Notes: generated by a model from the sequence alone, not told the origin. Shown: positions 15,864 through 24,385, counted from the stretch's first letter. The stretch: DNA of 40,891 bases from an uncultured Clostridia bacterium (GCA_944386305.1 CALXAN010000061.1:1-40891), one strand, 5' to 3'. Numbers and translations are program-made.

Positions 15864-16307
15864 CTATTTTGTCTTAAATTGTTTAGAACAATCGTGGTTT
15901 TCGGTATTTTCAGGCTGTTTATGCCCGCCGCAGCGGTGTTTAAACAGCTCGGGCAGGTCCCGGGCCGCCAGTATCCGTCCGCACGGCTCAAAGCCCGCGC
16001 AGAGCGCCGTCTTTCGGTCGGCTTCGGTAAGCGGGGAGAACTCCGCCTCCTTCAGCCCGCACAGGTCGAAGAAATTGAGCACGGCCCTGCACAGCAGGAA
16101 CATGGCCTCCTCGTCCCTGCCTGCGCCGGCTGCGGCGCGCATGGACACTATGACGCCCCTGTCCGCCTCGATGCGCGACTGCGCCGCGCCGAGCAGCCCG
16201 TTTTCTTCGGCCGCATGGCAGAAAGCGCGCGGTATGTACTCCATGCCGCATCGCCTGCATATATCCTTTTGTTCCTCGGTGTCCTGCACGGGTCTTATGG
16301 TCAGCAT
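15864..16307 (-). CDS. GNAT-like N-acetyltransferase domain protein (147 aa)
   Basis: Probable acetyltransferase-fold protein of unknown substrate. I choose the ATG at 16307 because GGAGGAAC lies directly before it, although the frame is open far upstream. The N-terminus LTIRPVQDTEEQKDICRRCG and the middle DEEAMFLLCRAVLNFFDLCG with LKEAEFSP resemble the beta1-alpha1 and later helix regions of clostridial GNAT-like proteins. The classical acetyl-CoA loop (Q/RxxGxG/A) is not clear, so activity is uncertain. The C-terminal tail is His/Lys/Asn-rich. It lies 86 bp after the dehydrogenase gene on the same strand, with a hairpin between. Confidence 0.6.
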   Translation of the reverse strand: MLTIRPVQDTEEQKDICRRCGMEYIPRAFCHAAEENGLLGAAQSRIEADRGVIVSMRAAAGAGRDEEAMFLLCRAVLNFFDLCGLKEAEFSPLTEADRKTALCAGFEPCGRILAARDLPELFKHRCGGHKQPENTENHDCSKQFKTK

Positions 16308-16353
16308 TGTTCCTCCGTCCGTCCGCCGTCGGCGGACCTTGAGCCGCAAACGT

Positions 16354-16381
16354 CCCCGCGGCGAGGTTGAGCGCCGCGGGG
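16354..16381 (-). terminator. Hairpin after the dehydrogenase gene
   Basis: A 10-bp GC stem (16354-16363 with 16372-16381, loop 8 nt), just after the stop codon at 16394; the minus strand continues ACGTTTGC, a weak T tract. A second small palindrome (GTCCGCC/GGCGGAC, 16321-16337) follows before the next start codon. Confidence 0.45.
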
Positions 16382-16393
16382 ATAGGCAAAAAA

Positions 16394-17341
16394 TTATATA
16401 TCGAGCTGGGCTATGGCCGACTTGAGCGTGTCCACGCTGTGCATAAATGCGGACAGCTCCTCGTCCGTAAATTTGGGCGTGAGCACCCTCTTTATTCCGC
16501 CCGCGCCCACTATCGCGGGCAGGCTTATGCTCACGTCCGTCACGCCGTATTCGCCGTGCATGACGCAGGACACGGGCAGCACGGTGTCCCTGCCGCTGCA
16601 TATGCACTCGCAGATATGCGTCACCGCCACGGATACTGCAAAGAACGTCGCGCCCTTGTTCTTTATCACCACCGCGCCGGAGGTGCGCACGTATTCCTCT
16701 ATCGCCTCGTGGTCAAGCTCCTGGTACCTGATATGCACGGGGTCCAGGCAGTCTCTGTAGTCGTCTACCGGTATGCCCGCCACCGAGGCCATGGACCAGG
16801 GAATGAACGAGCTGTCCCCATGCTCGCCCAGCACGAACGCATGCACGTTGCGCTGGCTTATGGCCAGGGTGTCCGCTATCCTGGCTTTGAGGCGCGAGGT
16901 GTCGAGTATGGTGCCCGAGCCTAAAATGCGGCTGTCCGGGACTCCGGATATGCGTGAAAAGACGTAGGTGAGTATGTCTACCGGATTGTTTACAAACAGG
17001 TAGACGGCGTTGGGCGCATGCTTGACGATTTTTTCGGTTATGGACTTGAGGATATTGACGTTGGTCTGAGCCAGATCGATTCTGCTCTGGCCCGCCTTGC
17101 GCGCGATGCCCGAAGTCACTATGACTATATCCGAGTTGGCCGCGTCGCCGTAATCGCCCGAATATATATTCAGCGCATGGCAGAACGGGGCGCCCTGGCG
17201 TATGTCCATAGCTTCGCCGAACGCCTTTTCCTTGTTTATGTCTATCATGACTATCTCGGCCGCCACGCCCTTGACCGCCATCGTGTAGGCTATGGTCGAA
17301 CCCACGTTGCCCGCGCCGATTATGGTTATCTTGTTGCTCAT
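16394..17341 (-). CDS. ldh: LDH/MDH-family dehydrogenase (lactate dehydrogenase type, 315 aa)
   Basis: NAD-dependent 2-hydroxyacid dehydrogenase. Rossmann GAGNVG at 9-14, NAD-selecting D34, NNPVDILTY near 118-126, catalytic His in GEHGDSS (H174) and the paired substrate Arg in the SRLKAR region. GEHGD and overall pattern are LDH-like (MDHs usually show GGHGD). The substrate-specificity position, however, reads GIARKAGQSR: R81 stands where classical LDH has Gln (GANQKPGETR), and Arg there favours malate/oxaloacetate. The substrate is therefore open between pyruvate/lactate and oxaloacetate/malate, or another 2-oxoacid. SD AAAGGA before ATG 17341. Follows nfnB by 96 bp on the same strand. Confidence 0.85.
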   Translation of the reverse strand: MSNKITIIGAGNVGSTIAYTMAVKGVAAEIVMIDINKEKAFGEAMDIRQGAPFCHALNIYSGDYGDAANSDIVIVTSGIARKAGQSRIDLAQTNVNILKSITEKIVKHAPNAVYLFVNNPVDILTYVFSRISGVPDSRILGSGTILDTSRLKARIADTLAISQRNVHAFVLGEHGDSSFIPWSMASVAGIPVDDYRDCLDPVHIRYQELDHEAIEEYVRTSGAVVIKNKGATFFAVSVAVTHICECICSGRDTVLPVSCVMHGEYGVTDVSISLPAIVGAGGIKRVLTPKFTDEELSAFMHSVDTLKSAIAQLDI

Positions 17342-17437
17342 CTTTGTCCATCCTTTCTTTTGTCGGAGCTCGTTTGTTAAAGTTGCCCTTTTCCCTTATA
17401 TCTCAGTGATGTTCTGCTTACGGCCTGTTTATTAAAG

Positions 17438-18823
17438 TTACAGCATGCCCGTTTTGTTCCTTATATCCTCGTCTATGGTCTGCGCCGCCGTCTTGCCTGC
17501 GCCCATGGCGAGTATTACCGTCGCCGCGCCCGTGACCGCGTCGCCGCCCGCGTATACCCCCGGCCTGGAGGTTCGTCCGCGTTCGTCGGTTATTATTCCG
17601 CCTTTAGGCGAGGTCTGCAGTCCGTCGGTCGTGGACCGTATCAGCGGGTTGGGCGACGTGCCTATGGCTATTATCACGCAGTCGCACTCTATGCTGAACT
17701 CCGAGCCCTCTACCTTGACGGGCCTGCGCCGGCCCGAGCTGTCGGGTTCTGCGAGCGTCATTTTTACGCAGTCCACGCTCTGCACCGACCCGTCGGCCGC
17801 GGCGTTTATCCTCACGGGATTGCACAGCGTGCGCAGCAGCACGCCCTCCTCGCGGGCATGCCTGACCTCTTCGCGCCGTGCGGGGAGCTCGGTTTCGGAG
17901 CGTCTGTATACTATGCTGACCTCCTGTGCGCCCAGCCTTACCGCGCACCTTGCCGCGTCCATGGCGACGTTTCCGCCGCCCACCACTACCGCGCGCGAGG
18001 GCCTGACTACCGGCGTGTCGCTGTCGGGGAGGTAGGCTTTCATCAGATTTATCCTGGTCAGGAACTCGTTGGCCGAATATACCCCTTTGCTGTTTTCGCC
18101 CGGAATACCCATGAAATTGGGCAGACCCGCGCCCGAACCTATAAATACGGCTTCGTATTCCTGCAGCAGGTCGTCTATCGTTTCCGTGCGGCCCACGATC
18201 GAATCGGTCTGTATGCGCACGCCGATTTCTTTGAGCTGTTCTATCTCGCGGCGGACTATCGCTTTAGGCAGTCTGAACTCGGGTATGCCGTATTCCAGTA
18301 CGCCTCCCGGCGCGTGCAGAGCCTCGAATATGCTCACCTCATAGCCTCTGCCCGCCAGCTCTCCCGCGCATGCCAGCCCCGCGGGGCCCGAACCGACTAC
18401 CGCTACCTTGTGCCCGTTCGGCTCGGCGGCGCGCGCGGCCGAGGAGGAATGACGGTCCGCGACGAATCTTTCCAAATTTCCTATAGCTACGGGCTGGCCC
18501 TTGGCGCCCCTGACGCATTTGCTCTCGCACTGCGTCTCCTGCGGACATACTCTGCCGCAGATTGCGGGCAGCGAGCTGGACTGCGCTATTACGTCGTATG
18601 CCTGTTCAAATTTGCCGTCTGCGATCAGCGCGATAAATTCGGGTATGCGTATGCCGACCGGACATGCGCTCACGCACGGCATGTTCTTGCAGCCGAGGCA
18701 CCTGCGCGCCTCGTCTATTGCCTGCTGCTCGGTGTAGCCCAAAGCTACTTCGTCAAAGACGCTTCTCCTGCGTTCGGCGTCGAGCAGGGGCATGGGGTTG
18801 GATAGGGGGGACATGTTTTTCAT
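17438..18823 (-). CDS. nfnB: NfnB-type NADPH-binding iron-sulfur flavoprotein (GltD-like, 461 aa)
   Basis: Large subunit of the NADH-dependent reduced ferredoxin:NADP+ oxidoreductase, or a GltD/SudA-type homologue. N-terminal cluster motifs CLGCKNMPCVSAC (42-54) and CGRVCPQETQCESKC (89-103), FAD fold GSGPAG (144-149), NADPH fold VVVGGGNVAMDAARCA near 280-295, end motif AIGTSPNPLI and GGDAVTGAATVILAM. I choose ATG 18823: it forms an ATGA overlap with the nfnA stop and has GGATGGAGG upstream, while an ATG 6 codons earlier lies over that SD. The pair without a GltB large subunit points to Nfn or sulfide-dehydrogenase type, not glutamate synthase. Translational coupling with nfnA is likely. Confidence 0.9.
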   Translation of the reverse strand: MKNMSPLSNPMPLLDAERRRSVFDEVALGYTEQQAIDEARRCLGCKNMPCVSACPVGIRIPEFIALIADGKFEQAYDVIAQSSSLPAICGRVCPQETQCESKCVRGAKGQPVAIGNLERFVADRHSSSAARAAEPNGHKVAVVGSGPAGLACAGELAGRGYEVSIFEALHAPGGVLEYGIPEFRLPKAIVRREIEQLKEIGVRIQTDSIVGRTETIDDLLQEYEAVFIGSGAGLPNFMGIPGENSKGVYSANEFLTRINLMKAYLPDSDTPVVRPSRAVVVGGGNVAMDAARCAVRLGAQEVSIVYRRSETELPARREEVRHAREEGVLLRTLCNPVRINAAADGSVQSVDCVKMTLAEPDSSGRRRPVKVEGSEFSIECDCVIIAIGTSPNPLIRSTTDGLQTSPKGGIITDERGRTSRPGVYAGGDAVTGAATVILAMGAGKTAAQTIDEDIRNKTGML

Positions 18824-19665
18824 GCTTTTGTCTGCCTCCATCCGGGTAGTTTGCAGCTTTCCCTGCGCTTAGTTTCAAATTCCCTGTACGAGCCTGCGCG
18901 CATTATCGCCTCGTCGAAATCTATCTTGTGCCCGTCAAACTCGGGCCCCTCCACGCAGGCGAACCTCGTCTTTCCGTCCACGGTCAGCCGGCAGCCGCCG
19001 CACATGCCCGTGCCGTCTATCATTATCGGGTTCATGCTCGCCACGGTCCTGACCCCGTACCCGCGCGTGAGCCCGCACACGAATTTCATCATTATCAGCG
19101 GCCCTATCGTCAGCACCTCGTCGTAGGTCTGTCCCTCGTCCAGCAGCCGTTTGAGCGCGTCGGTCACCATGCCTTTCTCTCCGGCGGATCCGTCGTCGGT
19201 CATGAGTATAAACTCGGAGGAATTGGCCTTAAACTCGTCCTGAAGTATCACTAGATCTTTGCTGCGGAAGCCCGCTATAGCGTGCACCTGCGCGCCCTGC
19301 GCGTGCAGCTTTTTGGCTACGGGCAGCGCTATGGCGCAGCCCACGCCTCCGGCCACTATCGCGACCCTGCTCAGCCCCTCAGTGTGCGTCGGGTTGCCCA
19401 AAGGGCCTGCAAAGTCCTGTATGTCGTCGCCCTCGTTCTTCAGGCTGAGCTTATACGTCGTCTCTCCCACTGTCTGAAATATTACGGTCACGTCTCCGCT
19501 GCGCGGGTCGTAGTCCGCTATCGTCAGGGGGATTCTCTCGCCGTTTTGGTCTGCCCGCAGTATGACAAACTGGCCGGGCTGAGCCTTTGCCGCTACGCTC
19601 GGCGCATGTACGCGCATGAGCGTGACGTCGCTGTTCAGGCTCTTTTTATATGTTATTTTATACAT
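18820..19665 (-). CDS. nfnA: NfnA-type FAD/NAD-binding ferredoxin reductase subunit (281 aa)
   Basis: Small subunit: FAD-binding barrel (PGQFVILRADQNGERIPLTI), NAD-binding domain (VAIVAGGVGCAIALPVAKKL near 100) and C-terminal [2Fe-2S] site with cysteines in GTGMCGGCRLTV and FACVEGPEFDGH, like PyrK, SudB and NfnA. I start at the ATG at 19665 (AGGGAAAGG upstream); the open frame extends 14 codons further without SD. First gene of nfnAB, with its own near-perfect promoter about 150 bp upstream. Together with NfnB it would exchange electrons between NADH, ferredoxin and NADP. Whether it bifurcates cannot be read from sequence. Confidence 0.9.
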   Translation of the reverse strand: MYKITYKKSLNSDVTLMRVHAPSVAAKAQPGQFVILRADQNGERIPLTIADYDPRSGDVTVIFQTVGETTYKLSLKNEGDDIQDFAGPLGNPTHTEGLSRVAIVAGGVGCAIALPVAKKLHAQGAQVHAIAGFRSKDLVILQDEFKANSSEFILMTDDGSAGEKGMVTDALKRLLDEGQTYDEVLTIGPLIMMKFVCGLTRGYGVRTVASMNPIMIDGTGMCGGCRLTVDGKTRFACVEGPEFDGHKIDFDEAIMRAGSYREFETKRRESCKLPGWRQTKA

Positions 19666-19812
19666 TTGCTGCCTTTCCCTGCGGAGCCGCCCGCGGGCCG
19701 CTCCCATATATTATTTTCTGTTTTTTGTCAAATATTATCCGTCCCTGCCGCGCCCGCCGCGCAAAAAAACAGCGATATCCGACGCCGCTCGTACTCCCGT
19801 ATAAATGCACGC

Positions 19813-19847
19813 ATCGATATTATAATATCGATTCATCATTTTGTCAA
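19813..19847 (-). promoter_or_regulatory. nfnAB promoter with palindrome over the -10 box
   Basis: On the minus strand TTGACA (19842-19847), 17 bp, TATAAT (19819-19824): both hexamers consensus. The -10 lies inside the 20-nt perfect palindrome ATCGATATTATAATATCGAT (19813-19832), a natural operator position. The regulator is unknown. Confidence 0.85.
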
Positions 19848-19868
19848 GTACGGTCGATATCTTTTAAC

Positions 19869-19960
19869 AATAATACCGCGGCGGACGCTTTATTTTTACA
19901 AATAATACAGCGGCGAACGCTTTCTTTTTTATAATACCGTGACGGATATTTTTTATAATT
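19869..19960. repeat. About three units of a 24-32-bp repeat
   Basis: AATACCGCGGCGGACGCTTT, AATACAGCGGCGAACGCTTT and AATACCGTGACGGATATTTT, each followed by a T-rich end. No gene is supported in 19961-20138. Confidence 0.65.
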
Positions 19961-20138
19961 AAAATTTGCTGTGTACGTTTTTTTGCTCGGAAAATGCGGC
20001 CGAGGCTGTCTTTCTGCCCTTGTTACAAAAATATGCGGCGGATCCGCCGTATGTGCCGATCCGCCGTCAGAACCATATCGCCGTTCGACGCTTTTGTAAG
20101 AGGCGCCGGGCGCGGTTTGGCCCGATACAGCCGAAGCG

Positions 20139-21719
20139 TCAGTCGGTGATAATGCTGTCCAGCCACGACTCGTGCTTGGGTATGCCCATGAGTGTGGTCA
20201 CGGTCGCGGCTATGTTTGCCAGGCCGAACTGCCCCTGCGACATGTGGTGCTCATGCTCGGGGTCGTATATGATAAACGGCACGGGATTGAGCGTGTGCGC
20301 GGTCTTGGGCTTGGGCGGCTGTCCGTCCTTTTTCTTCTCGTACATTTCGTCGGCGTTGCCGTGGTCGGCCGTGACGATGAGCGCGTATCCGGCCTCGCGC
20401 GCGGCCTGCGCTATCCTGGCCAGGCACAGGTCTACCGTCTCGACGGCTATCTTTGCCGCGGGGAACGAACCTGTGTGCCCCACCATGTCGCCGTTGGGGA
20501 AGTTGGCCCTGATAAAGCCGTATTCGCCCGATTTTACCGCCTCGATGACTTTGTCGGTTATCTGCGCGGCCTTCATCCACGGCCTTTGGTCAAAGGGCAC
20601 TATGTCGGACGGCACTTCCTCGAAGACCTCCAGCTTTTCGTCAAATTTCTCGCTGCGGTTGCCGTTCCAGAAATAGGTCACGTGCCCGTACTTCTGCGTC
20701 TCGGACACCGCGTATTCCTTTATTCCCTCCGCCACGAGCCGTTCGCTGAGCGTGTTTTTGATATGCGGGGGGGTGACAAGATAGTTCTTCGGTATCTTAA
20801 GGTCCCCGTCATACTGCAGCATGCCCGCGTATACTACGTCGGGGCGGCGCACCCTGTCGAATTTGTCGAACTGCTCCTCGTCGAAGGCCCTGGAGATCTC
20901 TATGGCTCTGTCGCCCCTAAAGTTCAACAGCACCACGCTGTCTCCGTCCTCCACCGTGCCTACGGGCCTGCCGCCGTCAGCTATGACGAACGGGTCGAGG
21001 TCCTGGTCTATCGCGCCCGTCTCGTCCCTGAGCGTGTTTATCGCCTCGGCGGCGGATGCAAACTGTCTGCCCCTGCCCAGCACGTGCGTATCCCAGCCCA
21101 GCTTGACCATGCCCCAGTTTGCCTCATAGCGGTCCATGGTTATCTTCATTCTGCCGCCGCCCGAGGCTATGCGCGCGTCGAAGTCGGGGCCGCTGAGTTC
21201 GTCGAGCAGTTTTTGCAGCTCCTCGACGTAGGTCAGCGCGCTGGTGGCGGGCACGTCTCTGCCGTCCAGCAGGATGTGCACGCGGCACTTCTTTACGCCC
21301 TCGGAGGGCAGCTGCCTGAGCATGGCCTCAAGGTGATGTATGTTTGAATGCACGTTGCCGTCGCTGAGCAGGCCGATGAAGTGCATGGTTGAACCGTTCT
21401 TTTTGCAGTTGTCCGTCAGTTTTTTCCAGGCTTCGGAATGGTATATTGCGCCCGATTCGATAGATTCGTTGACTAACTTTGCGCCCTGTGAGTATATTTG
21501 GCCGCAGCCTATGGCGTTGTGCCCTACCTCGCTGTTGCCCATATCCTCGTCCGACGGCAGGCCCACGGCCGTGCCGTGCGCCTTGATGGCGGTGTGGGGG
21601 CAGGTCTGCAGCATCATGTCCAGTGTGGGCGTGTAGGCCGCCTTTACCGCGTTGCCCCAGTCGGAACCGTTGATGCCCACGCCGTCCATTACGATAATAA
21701 TCACGTTTCTTTTCATCAT
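20139..21719 (-). CDS. gpmI: 2,3-bisphosphoglycerate-independent phosphoglycerate mutase (526 aa)
   Basis: Interconverts 3- and 2-phosphoglycerate in lower glycolysis, Mn2+-dependent, cytoplasmic. N-terminal alkaline-phosphatase-type metal site VIIIVMDGVG (D12), nucleophile Ser in DEDMGNSEVGHN (S63), insertion domain with LSDGNVHS, HILLDGRDVPATSA and RYEANWGMVKLGWD, C-terminal metal motifs RANFPNGDMVGHTG and VTADHGNADEM. Length is normal for the family (about 510-530). SD AGAGG before two adjacent ATGs; I use the first (21719). It follows icd by 72 bp without a visible promoter between, so co-transcription is likely. Confidence 0.96.
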   Translation of the reverse strand: MMKRNVIIIVMDGVGINGSDWGNAVKAAYTPTLDMMLQTCPHTAIKAHGTAVGLPSDEDMGNSEVGHNAIGCGQIYSQGAKLVNESIESGAIYHSEAWKKLTDNCKKNGSTMHFIGLLSDGNVHSNIHHLEAMLRQLPSEGVKKCRVHILLDGRDVPATSALTYVEELQKLLDELSGPDFDARIASGGGRMKITMDRYEANWGMVKLGWDTHVLGRGRQFASAAEAINTLRDETGAIDQDLDPFVIADGGRPVGTVEDGDSVVLLNFRGDRAIEISRAFDEEQFDKFDRVRRPDVVYAGMLQYDGDLKIPKNYLVTPPHIKNTLSERLVAEGIKEYAVSETQKYGHVTYFWNGNRSEKFDEKLEVFEEVPSDIVPFDQRPWMKAAQITDKVIEAVKSGEYGFIRANFPNGDMVGHTGSFPAAKIAVETVDLCLARIAQAAREAGYALIVTADHGNADEMYEKKKDGQPPKPKTAHTLNPVPFIIYDPEHEHHMSQGQFGLANIAATVTTLMGIPKHESWLDSIITD

Positions 21720-21791
21720 TTTGCCTCTCTTCCTAAAAAAAAGATATTCCCGCTTTTCCTATAGACATGCGCCGCCTTTTCGGCGCCGTGC

Positions 21792-22997
21792 TCAGACGTT
21801 CATGCGGGCCCTTACTTCGTGTATAAACTCCTCCGCGTGCACGGTTTTTATGTTTTCGAGCGTGGATATAGAGGCTATGTCGCCCGTCATCACGCCCTGC
21901 TCTATCGTGCGCACTGTGGCCGCCTGCAGCTCGTCGGCAAACGCGGACAGCGCGGAGTTGCCGTCCTTTTCGGCCCTCTTGCGCAGCGCGCCCGCCCAGG
22001 CGAATATGGTGGCGGTGGAGTTGGTGGCCGTCTTTTTGCCCTTGAGGTGTTCGTAGTAGAAGCTCTGCACCGTGCCGTGCGCCGCCTCGTATTCGTACGC
22101 CCCGTCCGGCGATACCAGCACGGAGGTCATCATCGCCAGGCTGCCGTACGCCGCGGCCAGCATGTCCGAAAACACGTCCCCGTCGTAGTTCTTGGCCGCC
22201 CAGATAAATCCGCCCTCAGAGGTCATCACCCTTGCCACCGCGTCGTCTATGAGCGTGTAGAAATACTTTATGCCCGCCCGCTCGAATTCGGCTTTGTACT
22301 CTTGCTGATATATGTTTTCGAATATTTGCTTGAATCTGCCGTCGTAGGTCTTGGATATCGTGTCCTTTGCCGCGAACCACAGGTCCTTTTTCTCCGACAC
22401 GGCGTATTCAAAGCACGCTCTCGCAAACGAGGCTATGCTCGCGTCCGTGTTGTGCATGCCCATGACCACTCCGCCGCCGTTTTTAAAGTCATGTACGGGT
22501 ATGCGCCTGGCCGTGCCGTCTGCCAGCGTTATCAGCAGCTCCGCTTTCGCCCCGGCGGGTACGGCGTCTTCCGCGCTCTTGTATATGTCTCCGTAGGCGT
22601 GTCTTGCTATCGTTATCGGCTTCTTCCAGGTCGATACGAGCGGGGATATGCCCCTGACCGTGATAGGCTGTCTGAACACCGTGCCGTCGAGGACTGCGCG
22701 TATCGTCGCGTTCGGACTGGGCCACAGTTTGCTCAGGCCGTATTCTTTCTGCCTGGCGGCGTTGGGCGTTATCGTGGCGCATTTGACGGCTACTTGATAT
22801 TTTTTGGTCGCCTCGGCAGCCTGTACGGTCACCTCGTCGCAGGTCAGGTCCCTGTTGCGTATGCCTAGGTCATAGTATTCCGTGCGCAGGTCCACGTACG
22901 GCTCTATGAGATATTCCTTTATCCAGCGCCAGATGACGCGCGTCATCTCGTCCCCGTCCATCTCCACGATGGGGTTGTCCATCTTTATCTTTTCCAT
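21792..22997 (-). CDS. icd: NADP-dependent isocitrate dehydrogenase (401 aa)
   Basis: Oxidises isocitrate to 2-oxoglutarate and CO2 with NADP. It belongs to the homodimeric class related to eukaryotic enzymes, seen in NPIVEMDGDEMTRVIW, VKCATITPNAARQKEY, the isocitrate-binding WPSPNATIRAVLDGTVFR, metal-binding NYDGDVFSDMLA and coenzyme-binding EAAHGTV. I choose the ATG at 22997 because family members begin MEKIKM and AAAGGATG sits at SD distance; upstream Met codons overlap the SD. Consensus-like promoter upstream at 23032-23060. With gpmI downstream. It supplies 2-oxoglutarate and NADPH for biosynthesis. Confidence 0.95.
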   Translation of the reverse strand: MEKIKMDNPIVEMDGDEMTRVIWRWIKEYLIEPYVDLRTEYYDLGIRNRDLTCDEVTVQAAEATKKYQVAVKCATITPNAARQKEYGLSKLWPSPNATIRAVLDGTVFRQPITVRGISPLVSTWKKPITIARHAYGDIYKSAEDAVPAGAKAELLITLADGTARRIPVHDFKNGGGVVMGMHNTDASIASFARACFEYAVSEKKDLWFAAKDTISKTYDGRFKQIFENIYQQEYKAEFERAGIKYFYTLIDDAVARVMTSEGGFIWAAKNYDGDVFSDMLAAAYGSLAMMTSVLVSPDGAYEYEAAHGTVQSFYYEHLKGKKTATNSTATIFAWAGALRKRAEKDGNSALSAFADELQAATVRTIEQGVMTGDIASISTLENIKTVHAEEFIHEVRARMNV

Positions 22998-23031
22998 CCT
23001 CAAACATCCTTTCATGGCCATTTAAGAAATA

Positions 23032-23060
23032 ATTATATCATAAAGAAAGATTTATGTAAA
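23032..23060 (-). promoter_or_regulatory. Sigma-A promoter of icd-gpmI
   Basis: Minus strand TTTACA (23055-23060), 17 bp, TATAAT (23032-23037), giving a short leader to the ATG at 22997. Confidence 0.75.
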
Positions 23061-23101
23061 TATCCCGCCGCCGCGCGCCCGGTCTTTTTTTGAAAAAAAG
23101 C

Positions 23102-23130
23102 TTGACAAATCACCTATTGTGATGTATGAT
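23102..23130 (+). promoter_or_regulatory. Sigma-A promoter with an inverted repeat in the spacer
   Basis: TTGACA (23102-23107), 17 bp, TATGAT (23125-23130). The spacer holds ATCACCTATTGTGAT (23109-23123), an inverted repeat typical of XRE/cI-like operators. It points towards the XRE gene at 23541, which would then have a leader of about 400 nt. A second small inverted repeat, TGACTGTAAAGTCA, lies shortly before the gene near 23508. Confidence 0.7.
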
Positions 23131-23540
23131 ATACGTGCTGAATTTGGCATATCGGCCTTTCCCTGCGTATTTTTGCCTGAATAGTGGCATTGCGCGTTTT
23201 GTGTATTTTCTTTGATATGCAGAAGTTTTTCTGCGCAGGCGTTCTGCTGCAGGAGTTTTGGCGGAGTTGTTATATCTTTGAGACAGCTTTGTTCTGTCGC
23301 AGGGATAAAACTATTGATTGAGGTCGATTGCACGGACAAAGCGGCATATCTGACGGAATTTGCGAAACGCAAATGCAATATTATTTTAAAATCTGTGATA
23401 AAATAGCTGAAAAAAATGCCTGTGCGTCGCATGCCGTGATTTTGCGCGCCGGACCTGTCTGCACGTTCGCAGGCTGATGCCTTTATATTTTTGATGATTA
23501 TCACGTTGACTGTAAAGTCAGGTAAGGGGAGGATTGTTAT
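23131..23540. other. Long leader or intergenic stretch before the XRE gene
   Basis: No SD-led reading frame. It holds a hairpin around CAGAAGTTTTTCTGC (near 23220) and AT-rich sequence near 23380-23400. A 64-codon frame (23212-23406) with a TTG start has no SD, so I do not call it. Confidence 0.4.
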
Positions 23541-23960
23541 ATGGACTTCGGCAAGAACCTGAGATATCTGCGTAAAAAGGCAGGCCTGAAGCAGCGCGAC
23601 CTCAGCGCGGCGTTCGGAGTGGCTCTTAGCACCGTGGCGATGTGGGAGACGGGCAAGCGCCAGCCTGACCTTGATACAGTCAAAAAAATAAGCGAATATT
23701 TCGGCGTATCGGCCGACGAGCTGATATCGGACGGATTCGGCTCCGCATGCGCCGAGCCTGAATTGAAAGAAAAGGAACGGCCGCTGGGACTCACCGGCAT
23801 GTCGGACGAGCTGGCCGAGCTGCGGCAGATGCTGCGTACCAGGCCCGAGGTCAAGATGCTCTTTTCGGTATCCAAAAACGCCAGCCGCGAGGATATAGAG
23901 CGCGCCGTGGCTATCATAGAAGCTCTCAAGAGCAGCTCGGAGGCCAGGACGGAGGACTGA
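23541..23960 (+). CDS. XRE-family repressor with C-terminal extension (139 aa)
   Basis: Cro/cI-type helix-turn-helix at about 5-62: FGKNLRYLRKKAGLKQRDLS, then ALSTVAMWETGKRQPDLDTV with the recognition helix, and FGVSADEL. The rest (about 75-139) is helical and charged, ending with SREDIERAVAIIEALKSS, a likely oligomerisation part. SD GGGGAGGA before ATG 23541. The next gene starts 2 bp later and encodes an ImmA-like metallopeptidase. This pair resembles the ImmR/ImmA switch of integrative elements, where the peptidase cleaves the repressor. No other element genes are next to it. Composition is like the host. Confidence 0.9.
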   Translation: MDFGKNLRYLRKKAGLKQRDLSAAFGVALSTVAMWETGKRQPDLDTVKKISEYFGVSADELISDGFGSACAEPELKEKERPLGLTGMSDELAELRQMLRTRPEVKMLFSVSKNASREDIERAVAIIEALKSSSEARTED

Positions 23961-23962
23961 GC

Positions 23963-24175
23963 ATGGGCGAGGTTTATATACGGCTGGTCAAGCTGCCCGC
24001 CACTGTGCGCGGAGTTACCGTGGCGGATGAGAACGGCGACTACAACATTTATATCAATTCGCTGCTTTCCTCCGACCAGCAGCAGCTGGTGCTGCGCCAC
24101 GAGATGACTCATGTCAGGCGCGACGATTTCGGCAGCTTTGACGATATATTCGATATAGAAGACATGGCGCCCTGA
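23963..24175 (+). CDS. Mini ImmA/IrrE-like metallopeptidase (70 aa)
   Basis: Very short protein with the zinc-protease motif HEMTH in LVLRHEMTHVRRDDFGSFDD, the signature of ImmA/IrrE-type peptidases. The N-terminal part (VYIRLVKLPATVRGVTVADE...YNIYINSLLSSDQQ) matches the strands that precede HExxH in ImmA. Normal family members exceed 120 aa; here almost nothing follows the motif except an acidic Asp/Glu tail that might hold a third ligand. It is coupled to the repressor gene (GGAGGA inside the end of that gene, 2 bp gap), so it probably acts on this repressor. Function is inferred from the pair. Confidence 0.8.
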   Translation: MGEVYIRLVKLPATVRGVTVADENGDYNIYINSLLSSDQQQLVLRHEMTHVRRDDFGSFDDIFDIEDMAP

Positions 24176-24385
24176 GACATTCGCGCGCGCCTCATATTTG
24201 CGCGCGGACGGGGTATAATAGCTTTGTGAGCCTGTCGGCGTTTTTTTGCCGAACGGCGGCGCGGGCGGGAAAATGCGGATTTGACGATTAAGCAAGCTGT
24301 CGGGAGCCGAAAAATGCGGCGCTGCTTTTTGTCCCTGTGCCTGAGAGCTCAAAGGCAGAAACTCGCCGCTGCGGCGGTGCTTACG

